From Armatimonadota bacterium (GTDB lineage Bacteria; Armatimonadota; HRBIN16), in assembly GCA_026003175.1 (NCBI GenBank), contig BPGT01000002.1, positions 930,001 through 994,000 on the forward strand: a stretch of DNA of 64,000 nt. Reading direction: 5' to 3'. This document shows, piece after piece, positions 20,436-29,665 of the stretch; the first letter of the stretch is position 1; each line of letters opens with the position of its first letter. The notes below the pieces were generated by a model. The model saw only the letters and a program-made list of their open reading frames with translations, was not told where the DNA came from and ran no database searches. Position numbers and translations under genes: made by a program.

Positions 20436-21689
20436 CTACACCCCCCGAATCACTTCTATGGCATTCACTCGCGCTGCCCGCCACGAGGGATACCACGATG
20501 CCGCCAAACCCACCAGCACTGCAATCACGATGGCGCGGATTACCAGGTCGGGCGTCAGGTCGAAGGGAAATACTTCGGCGGTACGCCCCGTCTCGCTCAC
20601 CTGCGTGCGGATGCTGTAGAGGGCAAGGCTCAACGCAATGCCCTGTATCGCGCCTGCGATGGCTCCGAAGAACGCCAGCAGCGTGCCCTCAATGGCGAAA
20701 ATCTGCAATATCTGGCGATTGGTGGCGCCAATGGCTTTCAGGATGCCGATTTCACGCAGTCGGGTGACCACCGATGTAATCATAATGCTGGCGATACCAA
20801 AGCCCGCTGCAATAGTGGTGAACACCAGAATCAGGTTGGAAGATTGCGACTGCGCTCGCAGACCGCTCAGCAGTTGCTGGTTGTCTTCCATCCACGAACG
20901 TGTTTCATAAGGCACTTGGAGTGCTATTTGCTGTGCCAGGTCTCTAGCCTCGAAGATACGCTTCAGCTTCAAGCCAATGGTGGTCACCGCATTGCCCACA
21001 CCGAACAGGCTCTGCGCGTCACGCAGGGGCACGAACACCGTCGCGCTGTCTACCAGGTTGAACCCTGTGTCGAAGATACCCGCCACCGTATAGCTTGCCA
21101 CGTTGCCCTCTGGGCTGACCACGCGAATCTTGTCGCCCAGGTCTACAGCGAACTCATCCGCCAGCTTGAAGCCGATGACCGCTTCGCCTCCGTTGAGACC
21201 AAAGAAGCGTCCCCGCACGAGTTTGGACTGGATGTCTACCACCTCGTTATGCTTCTCGGGAAACATGCCGACGACAGTCAACGCCTTGCGCTTCTCGTTG
21301 CGGTTCACGAAAGCCTGACCTTCGACCACAGGGGATACCGCGCGAATGTTCTCGCTGAAAGAGGGCAGACGTTGCTCCCACATTTGCCAGTCCTCTATCT
21401 TGCGCTTCTGCTGCTGCAGTTTGACACGCGCACCCAGATACAACTTGCCATCCCCTGCCGCTGCTACCTCCCACGCCGCAATCGGCTCGCGCTCGGGCTG
21501 GCGGATGACCACATGCGGTATCGCACCCGTCACGCTGCTGATGAGACGCTTCTGCAAGCCACCAATCAGCGCGCCCAGAAAGATGATCAGCGTCACGCTT
21601 ACTGCCACCACGCCCATCGTCAGCAGCGTTTGTCCTTTATAATACAACAGGTGACGTATCGCCACGCCCAGGGAGAAACGGTCCATCAT
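20436..21689 (-). CDS. MacB/FtsX-type ABC permease
   Basis: This 417-aa protein has an N-terminal membrane helix (GVVAVSVTLIIFLGALIG), a large extracytoplasmic MacB_PCD-like domain (about residues 45-270), and three C-terminal helices in FtsX order (IITSVVTRLREIGILKAIGA, FAIEGTLLAFFGAIAGAIQG, VIRAIVIAVLVGLAASWYPS). The motif REIGILKAIGAT is the hallmark cytoplasmic loop. The ATG overlaps the stop of the HlyD-type gene (ATGA). Substrate is unknown; members export lipoproteins, peptides or macrolides. Confidence 0.93.
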   Translation of the reverse strand: MMDRFSLGVAIRHLLYYKGQTLLTMGVVAVSVTLIIFLGALIGGLQKRLISSVTGAIPHVVIRQPEREPIAAWEVAAAGDGKLYLGARVKLQQQKRKIEDWQMWEQRLPSFSENIRAVSPVVEGQAFVNRNEKRKALTVVGMFPEKHNEVVDIQSKLVRGRFFGLNGGEAVIGFKLADEFAVDLGDKIRVVSPEGNVASYTVAGIFDTGFNLVDSATVFVPLRDAQSLFGVGNAVTTIGLKLKRIFEARDLAQQIALQVPYETRSWMEDNQQLLSGLRAQSQSSNLILVFTTIAAGFGIASIMITSVVTRLREIGILKAIGATNRQILQIFAIEGTLLAFFGAIAGAIQGIALSLALYSIRTQVSETGRTAEVFPFDLTPDLVIRAIVIAVLVGLAASWYPSWRAARVNAIEVIRGV

Positions 21690-23137
21690 CGGCTGCCTCC
21701 TGATACCAGTTCGGGAGCGGCTTTCTGTCTCTCGCGCACTCGCAAAGCTTGCTTCACCACCAGGTCTTGCGCACTTAACCCCTCGACGGCGGCTACCTCC
21801 TCTCCACGCACCAGCACCTTCACGGGCTTGGCTCGCACCTTGCCACCTTCTACCACGAACACCGTTTCACCGCTTCGTGCGATAATCGCGCTGACAGGCA
21901 CCGTGATGGCACCAGCAATCTTCTGCACCTCCACGCTCACATCGACCGTCATATCGGGGCGCAAGAAGGAAGGTATTTGCTCAGGCTTCAGCCGTACGGT
22001 CACCACGCCTCGCTGGCTATCGATCTCGGGTCCGACCTGTGTCACCCTCGCCCGAAACGGTTTGTCCCGATATGCAGGCACCACCACCACCGCCGATTGC
22101 CCTGCGGACAACTTGGGAATGTTCGCTTCGTCGGTCTCCATCAGGATTTCCACGCGGCTCATGTCAGCGAGGGACAACAGGCTCTGTCCGGGCAGAATGC
22201 TCTGCCCAGGCTCCACATTGCGTCGGATGACGATTCCTCCCTGTGGTGCCACCACATCCCGCTGACGCAGCTGTTCCTCCACCAGACGGACGTTCGCTTC
22301 CGCCTGTTGCAGACGTGCTCGCGCGACCTCTATCTCCTCACGCAGGGGCTTGCGCAACAGCAACTGCAGGTTCGCCCGCGCCGCCTTCACCGACTGTTCG
22401 TAGCTGGCACGAGCTGATTGCACCTCCGCGCGCGCCGCCTCTATCTCCTCACTGCGAGCCGGTTGACGCGCCAGAGCCAGCTGTGCCCTAGCACTCTCCT
22501 CGGCGGCACGTGCGGCATCTAAAGCGGTCTCCGCCTTCTCCAGGTCCGCACGGCTCAATGCACCTGCCTCATACAGCTGGAGGGTACGGCGCAGGTCTGC
22601 CTCTGCTTGCTTGCGCCGCGACTCGGCTTCAGACAGTGCTGCTTGCGCACGAACGACCTCTTCAGGGCGTCCTCCTGCCTCCAGCTGCCTCAGCCGTTGT
22701 ATCGCGGCCTCCAGACGAGCGCGTCCGACTTGCTCTGCCTGTTCCAGCTCCGCACGGGCGCGGGCAATCTCCTCAGCGAGGCTACCCCGAGATACCTGTT
22801 GCAGCTCACGTCGGGCGGTTTCTACGGCAGCACGAGCAGCGTTCATCTGTTCCAGAAGCTCCTCACGGCGCAAACGAGCTACCACCTGACCCGCCTGCAC
22901 CGGGTCACCCTCGCGCACCAGCACACTTTCCACCACGCCACCTGTTTCGCTGCCCACTTCACTCTGCACCAGCGCACGCACCCGCCCCGTCGCCACCACG
23001 ACCTCCACCACATCTTGTGACGTGGGGCGTATGACCTCCACTTTGGGGGTGGACAGTGCGTAGCGCGCGGCGAAGCCCGCTACCAGAAGTACCGCTATCA
23101 GCAGCAACGCCATCAGCTTTTTGCCCGGGCGTCTCAT
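21686..23137 (-). CDS. HlyD-family periplasmic adaptor (MacA-like)
   Basis: This 483-aa protein has an N-terminal membrane anchor (LMALLLIAVLLVAGFAARYA) and lipoyl-like halves (GGVVESVLVREGDPVQAGQV and DVVAPQGGIVIRRNVEPGQS). A long Glu/Arg/Ala-rich coiled-coil hairpin (about residues 95-260) links the halves. The beta-barrel and membrane-proximal parts follow (ITVPVSAIIARSGETVFVVE). It begins a three-gene exporter operon and bridges the MacB-like permease to the outer envelope. The hairpin is longer than in many MacA proteins. Confidence 0.9.
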   Translation of the reverse strand: MRRPGKKLMALLLIAVLLVAGFAARYALSTPKVEVIRPTSQDVVEVVVATGRVRALVQSEVGSETGGVVESVLVREGDPVQAGQVVARLRREELLEQMNAARAAVETARRELQQVSRGSLAEEIARARAELEQAEQVGRARLEAAIQRLRQLEAGGRPEEVVRAQAALSEAESRRKQAEADLRRTLQLYEAGALSRADLEKAETALDAARAAEESARAQLALARQPARSEEIEAARAEVQSARASYEQSVKAARANLQLLLRKPLREEIEVARARLQQAEANVRLVEEQLRQRDVVAPQGGIVIRRNVEPGQSILPGQSLLSLADMSRVEILMETDEANIPKLSAGQSAVVVVPAYRDKPFRARVTQVGPEIDSQRGVVTVRLKPEQIPSFLRPDMTVDVSVEVQKIAGAITVPVSAIIARSGETVFVVEGGKVRAKPVKVLVRGEEVAAVEGLSAQDLVVKQALRVRERQKAAPELVSGGSR

Positions 23138-23258
23138 TCCTCACCTCTACCGTGTGTTTTCGCTATAAAAAATGATACCCGTTGTTACGACACAATGGTA
23201 TGGCTACCATTTCGCAGTGCGGACGTGTTACAATAAGTCCTGGAGGTGGCTGGTTCTT

Positions 23259-24647
<1,389 letters not shown>

Positions 24648-24676
24648 TCTCAGGTTTGTTCTACAGGAGGCGTCCG

Positions 24677-24892
24677 ATGTCTAAGCTGGAAGTAGACTTA
24701 CCAGTAACCGTCTCAGAGGATGAAGCCCGGTTGCTGCTCGCCATCAAACTGTATGAGGCAGGACGAGTGTCTCTCGGTAAGGCGGCGGAAATAGCAGGGT
24801 ATTCCGTTCGGACGTTTATCGAACTACTCGGTCACTACAAAGTACCGATAGTTTGCTACCCGCCCGAGGAGTTACATAGAGAAGTCGAATGA
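24677..24892 (+). CDS. UPF0175 family antitoxin
   Basis: This 71-aa protein matches the UPF0175 pattern (LLAIKLYEAGRVSLGKAAEI, AGYSVRTFIELLGHYKVPI). These small helix-turn-helix-like proteins are usually encoded just before a DUF3368 PIN toxin, and that is the case here. AGGAGG lies 5 nt before the ATG. The stop overlaps the ATG of the toxin gene (ATGA). It is 29 bp downstream of asnS and may be expressed with it. Confidence 0.85.
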   Translation: MSKLEVDLPVTVSEDEARLLLAIKLYEAGRVSLGKAAEIAGYSVRTFIELLGHYKVPIVCYPPEELHREVE

Positions 24893-25343
24893 TGAGCAAG
24901 GTCGGCGTGGTAGACTCGAGCTGTCTTATTGGGCTCTGGAAGATAGGGCAAATTCACCTTCTGCAACAGCTGTTTGCACGGGTCGTCGTACCCGATTCGG
25001 TACAGCAAGAGTCCGACATCTAGACTGGTTTGAGGTCAGATCTCCACAGAACGAACAGTTAGTTCGTAGCTTGTGTGCGTATCTGGGCAAGGGGGAATCT
25101 GATGTTATGGCGCTGGGTGTGGAAATTGGAGAGTGTGAGGTGCTCCTCGACGACAGGAAAGCACGTAAAACAGCAGGATACCTGGGCTTAAAAGTGGTAG
25201 GCACGGTGGGCATTTTGCTCCGAGCGAAACGACAGGGTTACCTGACACACGTGAAGCCTTTTGGGGACAGGTTGACATCCGAGGGATTCTATGTCTCACA
25301 GGAGATATACACGAAGGCTCTGGAGATAGCGGGAGAAGCATGA
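24889..25343 (+). pseudogene. DUF3368 PIN-domain toxin, frameshifted
   Basis: The first frame gives SKVGVVDSSCLIGLWKIGQI and VVVPDSVQQESDI, then stops at TAG 25021-25023. The frame that continues the family is shifted: DWFEVRSPQNEQLVRSL, YLGKGESDVMALGVEIGE, VLLDDRKARKTAGYLGLKVV, GTVGILLRAKRQGYL, to the TGA at 25341. Together they match a full PIN toxin (VDSS metal Asp, GESD, DDRKAR). A one-base loss or two-base gain near 25015-25024 breaks it. No homopolymer is present there, so a real mutation is more likely than a run-length error. The antitoxin gene is intact. Confidence 0.8.
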
Positions 25344-26329
25344 AAGAAAAACATGGTGGCAATAAAATCGCAATGGAAGCGCAAATAGCTGCTCTCAAGG
25401 CATTGCTCAAAGCCAAAAGGGCACAGCTAATGCGTCCAGTAAGCACGAATGTCCGGAGTCTTACCCGTTATCAGTGGGTTCTCCTGCTTTTGCTATTGGT
25501 TGTCGCCCCTTTGCTCACTGGCGTCTGGTGGGGCAACCGTATCGAAGTGGCCCGTATCCACGTTCCCGTAGAGGGATCCGGTGAACCCTTTCGCCTGGCG
25601 GTGCTGAGCGATATCCACATCGGCGCAGGGGGCTATGGTATGGAGCACTGGCGCAGGGCAATCGCTCTGGTGGAACAGCAACAGCCCGACGCCATCCTGT
25701 TGCTGGGCGATTACATCACCTCTCACGTCGGTATCCCCGCCCTGAAAGAGGCGTTGAGTGGCATCCATGCGCCACTGGGTGTGTATGCAGTGCTGGGCAA
25801 TCACGACCACTGGGCGGGAAGTAAAGCGATCGTGCGTATTCTGGAAGAACAGGGCATTCAGACGCTTACCAATCGTGCAGTGAGGCTGCGCCAGGGAAAC
25901 AGCGAACTGTGGCTGGTGGGCATCGATGACCTGTGGTCGGGCAAGCCCGACTGGCAGAAGGCGTTTCGTCACGTGCCGCGCAACGCCCCCGTCGTCCTGC
26001 TCTCGCACAATCCTGACGCTGCCCTCTCTCCCTATCGTGAGCGAGCCAACCTGATCGTATCGGGACACACGCATGGTGGGCAAATGTGGCTGCCGTTAGC
26101 CCGCGTGCTGGCGCGAATGCTGGGGGTCGCTCTCATCCCGCACAGCGAGTACGGCAGCCGTTATCCACACGGCTTGCGACAGGAAGGACGGACATGGGTC
26201 TACGTGACCAAAGGCGTGACCGCTGGCAACCGCCTGCCTCGCTGGTTCAATGCGCGGGAGGTGGTCCTCATCGAGATTCGACCGGTTACCCGACGCTTAT
26301 CGTCCGCGTGGCTGCGTCCCACTCGATAG
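25340..26329 (+). CDS. Membrane-anchored metallophosphoesterase (YaeI-like)
   Basis: This 329-aa protein has a cytosolic basic N-terminus, one membrane segment (WVLLLLLLVVAPLLTGVWWG) and a calcineurin-like catalytic domain: LSDIHIGA (D-x-H), LLLGDYIT (GD), LGNHDHW (GNHD), LLSHNPDAA and SGHTHGGQMW (GHTH). The family hydrolyses phosphodiesters in or near the membrane; YaeI relatives act on UDP-diacylglucosamine. The ATG overlaps the stop of the broken toxin gene (ATGA). Its last 44 bp overlap the convergent amidase gene. Confidence 0.9.
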   Translation: MKEKHGGNKIAMEAQIAALKALLKAKRAQLMRPVSTNVRSLTRYQWVLLLLLLVVAPLLTGVWWGNRIEVARIHVPVEGSGEPFRLAVLSDIHIGAGGYGMEHWRRAIALVEQQQPDAILLLGDYITSHVGIPALKEALSGIHAPLGVYAVLGNHDHWAGSKAIVRILEEQGIQTLTNRAVRLRQGNSELWLVGIDDLWSGKPDWQKAFRHVPRNAPVVLLSHNPDAALSPYRERANLIVSGHTHGGQMWLPLARVLARMLGVALIPHSEYGSRYPHGLRQEGRTWVYVTKGVTAGNRLPRWFNAREVVLIEIRPVTRRLSSAWLRPTR

Positions 26330-27104
26330 GTAGCTGCAGCGCATTCGCCAGTTCACGACACGCCACATGCCCTTTGCCGTCGACCAGTGTGCTTGCCAGG
26401 GTCAGCATCTTCCCTTCGGCGTTTACCTTCATCTGCCCGGCTGTCGCGCTGGAGATGGTCCAGTCGAGCGCGTCTGCCAGCGGGCGTATCGCCACATAAG
26501 CCGATCCGTTGAACATCACGACCGGAAACGTTTTGCCGCCGACGGACAGAGTAGCAGAGGACGGCTGCTCTGGTGGTTCATCGCCCAGCATCGCCCTCTG
26601 TACGAGCGCGCGCAGGAGGTTTCCTACCTGTGTCCTGCTCATCTCGGGCGACCAGGGCAGTATCATAGGGTCCCACTTGCCATGTTGAGGTATCCCCAGA
26701 TTGACCTCTACCTCGCCATGTCCCAGCACCGTCTGTGGGGTCACAGGTATCTGGTAGAATTGACACAGTTCCGCCACTACCTTCGCCATCGTCTCCCACT
26801 GCTTCTGGGTCATTGGAAAGGGTCCGGGCTGGAAAGGTGATGCCTGTGCTCCAGCCATACAGCATACCGACACGCCGATAGAGCCGGTGTTGCATCTTGC
26901 AGTATGCGCGGCGTAAACGCCATCTACGGTGGAAACGTTATCGGCGATGCTGTGGGTGCCGCGAATCAGGTTGCCGTCGTCTTCGATGAGGATATGGTAG
27001 TGGGCGCGGTCGAGGGACGTGGCTTTGTAGCCGCCTGCCGTCCAGTGGCAGATGATACGTTTCATGCTACACGCAGGTAGCCATTCCTTGGGTATCAGGG
27101 TCAT
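26286..27104 (-). CDS. N-acetylmuramoyl-L-alanine amidase with copper-amine-oxidase-like domain
   Basis: This 272-aa protein starts with an Amidase_2 domain (IICHWTAGGY with the zinc His, DRAHYHILIEDDGNLIRG, NTGSIGVSVCCM, TVLGHGEVEVNLGI). A C-terminal domain (residues about 190-272: GKTFPVVMFNGSAYVAIRPL, GHVACRELANALQLP) matches the Cu-amine-oxidase-N fold common in secreted cell-wall proteins. AAAGGAGG precedes the ATG. There is no clear signal peptide, so export may rely on another route or a phage-type holin. It hydrolyses the bond between MurNAc and L-Ala of peptidoglycan. Confidence 0.86.
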   Translation of the reverse strand: MTLIPKEWLPACSMKRIICHWTAGGYKATSLDRAHYHILIEDDGNLIRGTHSIADNVSTVDGVYAAHTARCNTGSIGVSVCCMAGAQASPFQPGPFPMTQKQWETMAKVVAELCQFYQIPVTPQTVLGHGEVEVNLGIPQHGKWDPMILPWSPEMSRTQVGNLLRALVQRAMLGDEPPEQPSSATLSVGGKTFPVVMFNGSAYVAIRPLADALDWTISSATAGQMKVNAEGKMLTLASTLVDGKGHVACRELANALQLPIEWDAATRTISVG

Positions 27105-27230
27105 CGCGAACCTCCTTTCCGGCTAGATTGTAGCATATCTTCTGTATGGGTGTATAGCCCTGCAGGATTTCCTTTCCCTATCCCGAACACTAGTGAAGCG
27201 AATAAGCAAATTTGTGGAGGAGGGAATCCC

Positions 27231-29087
27231 ATGGTACTGCTGAGCGTCGTTGCCACTCTAACCCTGTCGCCATACTTCCAGCTCATCTCGCATCAGTATA
27301 CAGCGAGACACGGTTTACCCGAACAACCGGTAACCGCTATCAAGGTACACGAGGGCAAAGTGTACTGTCTGGCAGGTGAGGTGTACGTGCTGGAGGGCGA
27401 ACGCTGGCGAAAGGCAGGAAATCCTCCCCTGGCCGCCCAGCAACTACTGCCGGAACCGCCACCCAAACTGGAGTATCCCAAACGTTTCTACCCGCACCAG
27501 CAGATGCCCAACTTTGATGGCGTACCGCAGTGCGCTTCACGTGACGCCGCAGGGCACTGGTGGATTGGCACCTCACGCGAACTGATTGTGACCAATCTGG
27601 ACGATTATCTGTTGCCCATCAAGCCGGAGCCAGGTGGGCTACCCTACTTCAACGTGACCGCTGTTGCCTGTGACCATCAAACAGGCTGGGTATGGGTCGG
27701 CTTTAGTGAGGGGGCAGCGGTGCTGCAAGAGGGCAAATGGCGTTACTTCTGGGGGCGACGCTGGCTGCCGGGCAACCGTGTCTATGCCATTGCGCTGGAC
27801 GGAGCAGGTGGCGCATGGTTCGCTACCGATAAAGGGGTAGCGCATATCGAGGCGCGCAAGATGCGTCTGAAAGACAAAGCGTCACACTATGAGCAAATCA
27901 ACGCCGCCCGCCACAACCGCTACGGCTTCACTGCTGATTGCCAGCTGCTGGACCCCGAAGACCCCAGCAAGTTCCGCTACAACGCCACCGACAACGATGG
28001 ACTGTGGACATCTATCACTGTCGCGGCGGAGGCGTTCCGCTATGCGACCACCAGGGAACCCGAAGCGCGTGAGCTGGCACGCAAAAGTATGCGCGCGATG
28101 CTGGAACTGGTGTACAAAACCGGTTCACCGGGCTTCGTGGCGCGCGCTATCGCTCGCGAAGACGAGCAGAACGTGAACCTGTCGGACTTCAGCCCGGAAA
28201 ACTGGAAACCATCGCCGGAAAAAGGCTGGCTGTGGAAGACCGACACCAGCTCCGACGAGATAGACGGTCACTACTTCGCCTGGTACATCTACTACGAGCT
28301 GGTTGCAGATGAACAGGAGCGCAAAGAGATTGCCGAGGTGTGCCGTGCAGTCACCAACCGCATCCTGAACGACAACCTGCTGCTAATCCGCCCCGACGGC
28401 AAACGCACGACGTGGGGCGTGTGGTCGCCGGAATACCTGAACGACAATCCCTGGTGGTGGCAGGAACGCGCGCTGAACGCGATGGAGATACTTTCACACC
28501 TGAAGGTTGCCATCCACATCTGCGGCGACCAGCGATTCAAGGACAAATACGAGGAGCTCATCACCAAACACCATTACCTGCTCAATGCTGCCGAGGGGCG
28601 CGTTATCGACCCGCCGGAAGCCATCAACCACTCCGACGATGAACTGTGGTTCCTTGCCTACTACCCTATCGTGATGCTTGAGAAAGAGCCTTCACGCCGT
28701 GCACTGATACAGCTCAGCATCGAGCGGTCATGGCGTACCATCCGCCCGGAACGCAGTCCGCTGTATAACTTCATCTATGGTCTCGCAACAGGCAAGCCGT
28801 GCGACGTGGAGGAGGCGGTACAAACTCTTCAACGCTGGCCCTGGGACCTGCGCGGCTGGGAAGTGCGCAACAGCCACCGTACCGACCTGGTGATTTCGCA
28901 GTCGCGCAGCCGGTTCGGTGAATGGATTTCCACCACTCCCTTGCCACCCGATGAGCGACAGGGCTTGAAATGGAACGCCAACCCCTATCGAATGGACTGG
29001 GGGGGCAGCGGGCATTCGGAGGAATACGGAGGCGCGTTCCTTATCGCCTACTGGCTGGGCAGATATCACCGGTTCATTGAGGAGTAA
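27231..29087 (+). CDS. Propeller plus alpha-toroid glycan-related protein
   Basis: This 618-aa protein has an N-terminal beta-propeller half (HWWIGTSRELIVTNLDDYLL, VWVGFSEGAAVLQEGKWRYF, GGAWFATDKGVAHIEARK), like the repeats of two-component regulator propellers. After about residue 210 it becomes helical (DNDGLWTSITVAAEAFRYAT, SSDEIDGHYFAWYIYYELV, WWWQERALNAMEILSHLKVA), resembling an alpha/alpha toroid as in glycan lyases or hydrolases. A hydrophobic N-terminus (VLLSVVATLTLSPYFQ) may be a weak signal peptide. GGAGGAGG lies 8 nt before the ATG. I know no named family with this pairing. Confidence 0.7.
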   Translation: MVLLSVVATLTLSPYFQLISHQYTARHGLPEQPVTAIKVHEGKVYCLAGEVYVLEGERWRKAGNPPLAAQQLLPEPPPKLEYPKRFYPHQQMPNFDGVPQCASRDAAGHWWIGTSRELIVTNLDDYLLPIKPEPGGLPYFNVTAVACDHQTGWVWVGFSEGAAVLQEGKWRYFWGRRWLPGNRVYAIALDGAGGAWFATDKGVAHIEARKMRLKDKASHYEQINAARHNRYGFTADCQLLDPEDPSKFRYNATDNDGLWTSITVAAEAFRYATTREPEARELARKSMRAMLELVYKTGSPGFVARAIAREDEQNVNLSDFSPENWKPSPEKGWLWKTDTSSDEIDGHYFAWYIYYELVADEQERKEIAEVCRAVTNRILNDNLLLIRPDGKRTTWGVWSPEYLNDNPWWWQERALNAMEILSHLKVAIHICGDQRFKDKYEELITKHHYLLNAAEGRVIDPPEAINHSDDELWFLAYYPIVMLEKEPSRRALIQLSIERSWRTIRPERSPLYNFIYGLATGKPCDVEEAVQTLQRWPWDLRGWEVRNSHRTDLVISQSRSRFGEWISTTPLPPDERQGLKWNANPYRMDWGGSGHSEEYGGAFLIAYWLGRYHRFIEE

Positions 29088-29177
29088 ACAAGACAAAGGG
29101 ATGCAGATGCCGAAACGTCGCTTTGTCCTTCACCCGAATCTACACAGCAGGCACAAAGGTCAACCTGAGGAGGCAAG

Positions 29178-29531
29178 ATGAACGTGCTGTTTATTATCAA
29201 TGAGTCGCCCTACGGCTCCGAGCGGGCATGGAACGCCCTGCGGCTCGCTACCGCTCTGCAACAGGAGGTTCCCCAAACGCAGATACGCATCTTCCTGCTC
29301 TCAGACGGTGTGTACGGCGCACTGCCAGAACACCACCGCCCAGAGGGCAGTTACAACATTGGGCAGATGCTTACCAACCTCATTGCCAATGGTGCAAAGG
29401 TGCTGGCGTGTGTCACCTGCACCGATCAGCGCGGACTGTGGGCGTCCCGATTGGTGGAAGGTGTGCAGCTGGGCTCGATGGTAGAACTGGCGCACTGGAC
29501 GGCGGAGGCGGACAAGGTAGTGGTATTTTAG
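29178..29531 (+). CDS. DsrE/DsrF-like sulfur-relay family protein
   Basis: This 117-aa cytosolic protein has the DsrE fold signature: FIINESPYGSERAWNALRLA at the N-terminus, IFLLSDGVYGAL in the core, NIGQMLTNLIANGAKVLACV with TCTD after it, then VEGVQLGSMVELAHWTAEAD. Cys in CVTC is at the place of the reactive cysteine of YchN/DsrE proteins. GGAGGCAAG precedes the ATG. It may carry sulfur or bind small ligands; no sulfur-transfer partners lie next to it. Confidence 0.85.
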   Translation: MNVLFIINESPYGSERAWNALRLATALQQEVPQTQIRIFLLSDGVYGALPEHHRPEGSYNIGQMLTNLIANGAKVLACVTCTDQRGLWASRLVEGVQLGSMVELAHWTAEADKVVVF

Positions 29532-29587
29532 CGGCGCATTAAGCATCTGGCGGGTCATGCTCCGCTATAACCCAGTGGGACATGGCG

Positions 29588-29613
29588 TGGAGGGCAAGGC
29601 TCGAGCCGAGCCG
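29588..29613 (+). repeat. Dispersed repeat, copy 5
   Basis: TGGAGGGCAAGGCTCGAGCC followed by GAGCCG is a slightly changed copy, placed between convergent genes. Confidence 0.55.
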
Positions 29614-29665
29614 CCCATTGGGGATGCGCCATGCCCCGCCAATCATTTGCCACAGGTGGCGCAAC

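Noticed and set aside
20385-22265. 626-codon plus-strand open frame
   Set aside because: It is antisense to the clearly coding MacB-type permease and adaptor genes, and its product is His/Arg/Gln-rich with no domain pattern.
26286-27104. Prophage lysis cassette
   Set aside because: The amidase has a phage-like domain, but no holin, spanin or structural phage genes lie nearby, and the C-terminal domain is of cell-wall type.
29101-29181. 26-codon frame just before the DsrE gene
   Set aside because: No ribosome-binding site or promoter, and the product has no recognisable feature; overlap with the next ATG is likely chance.
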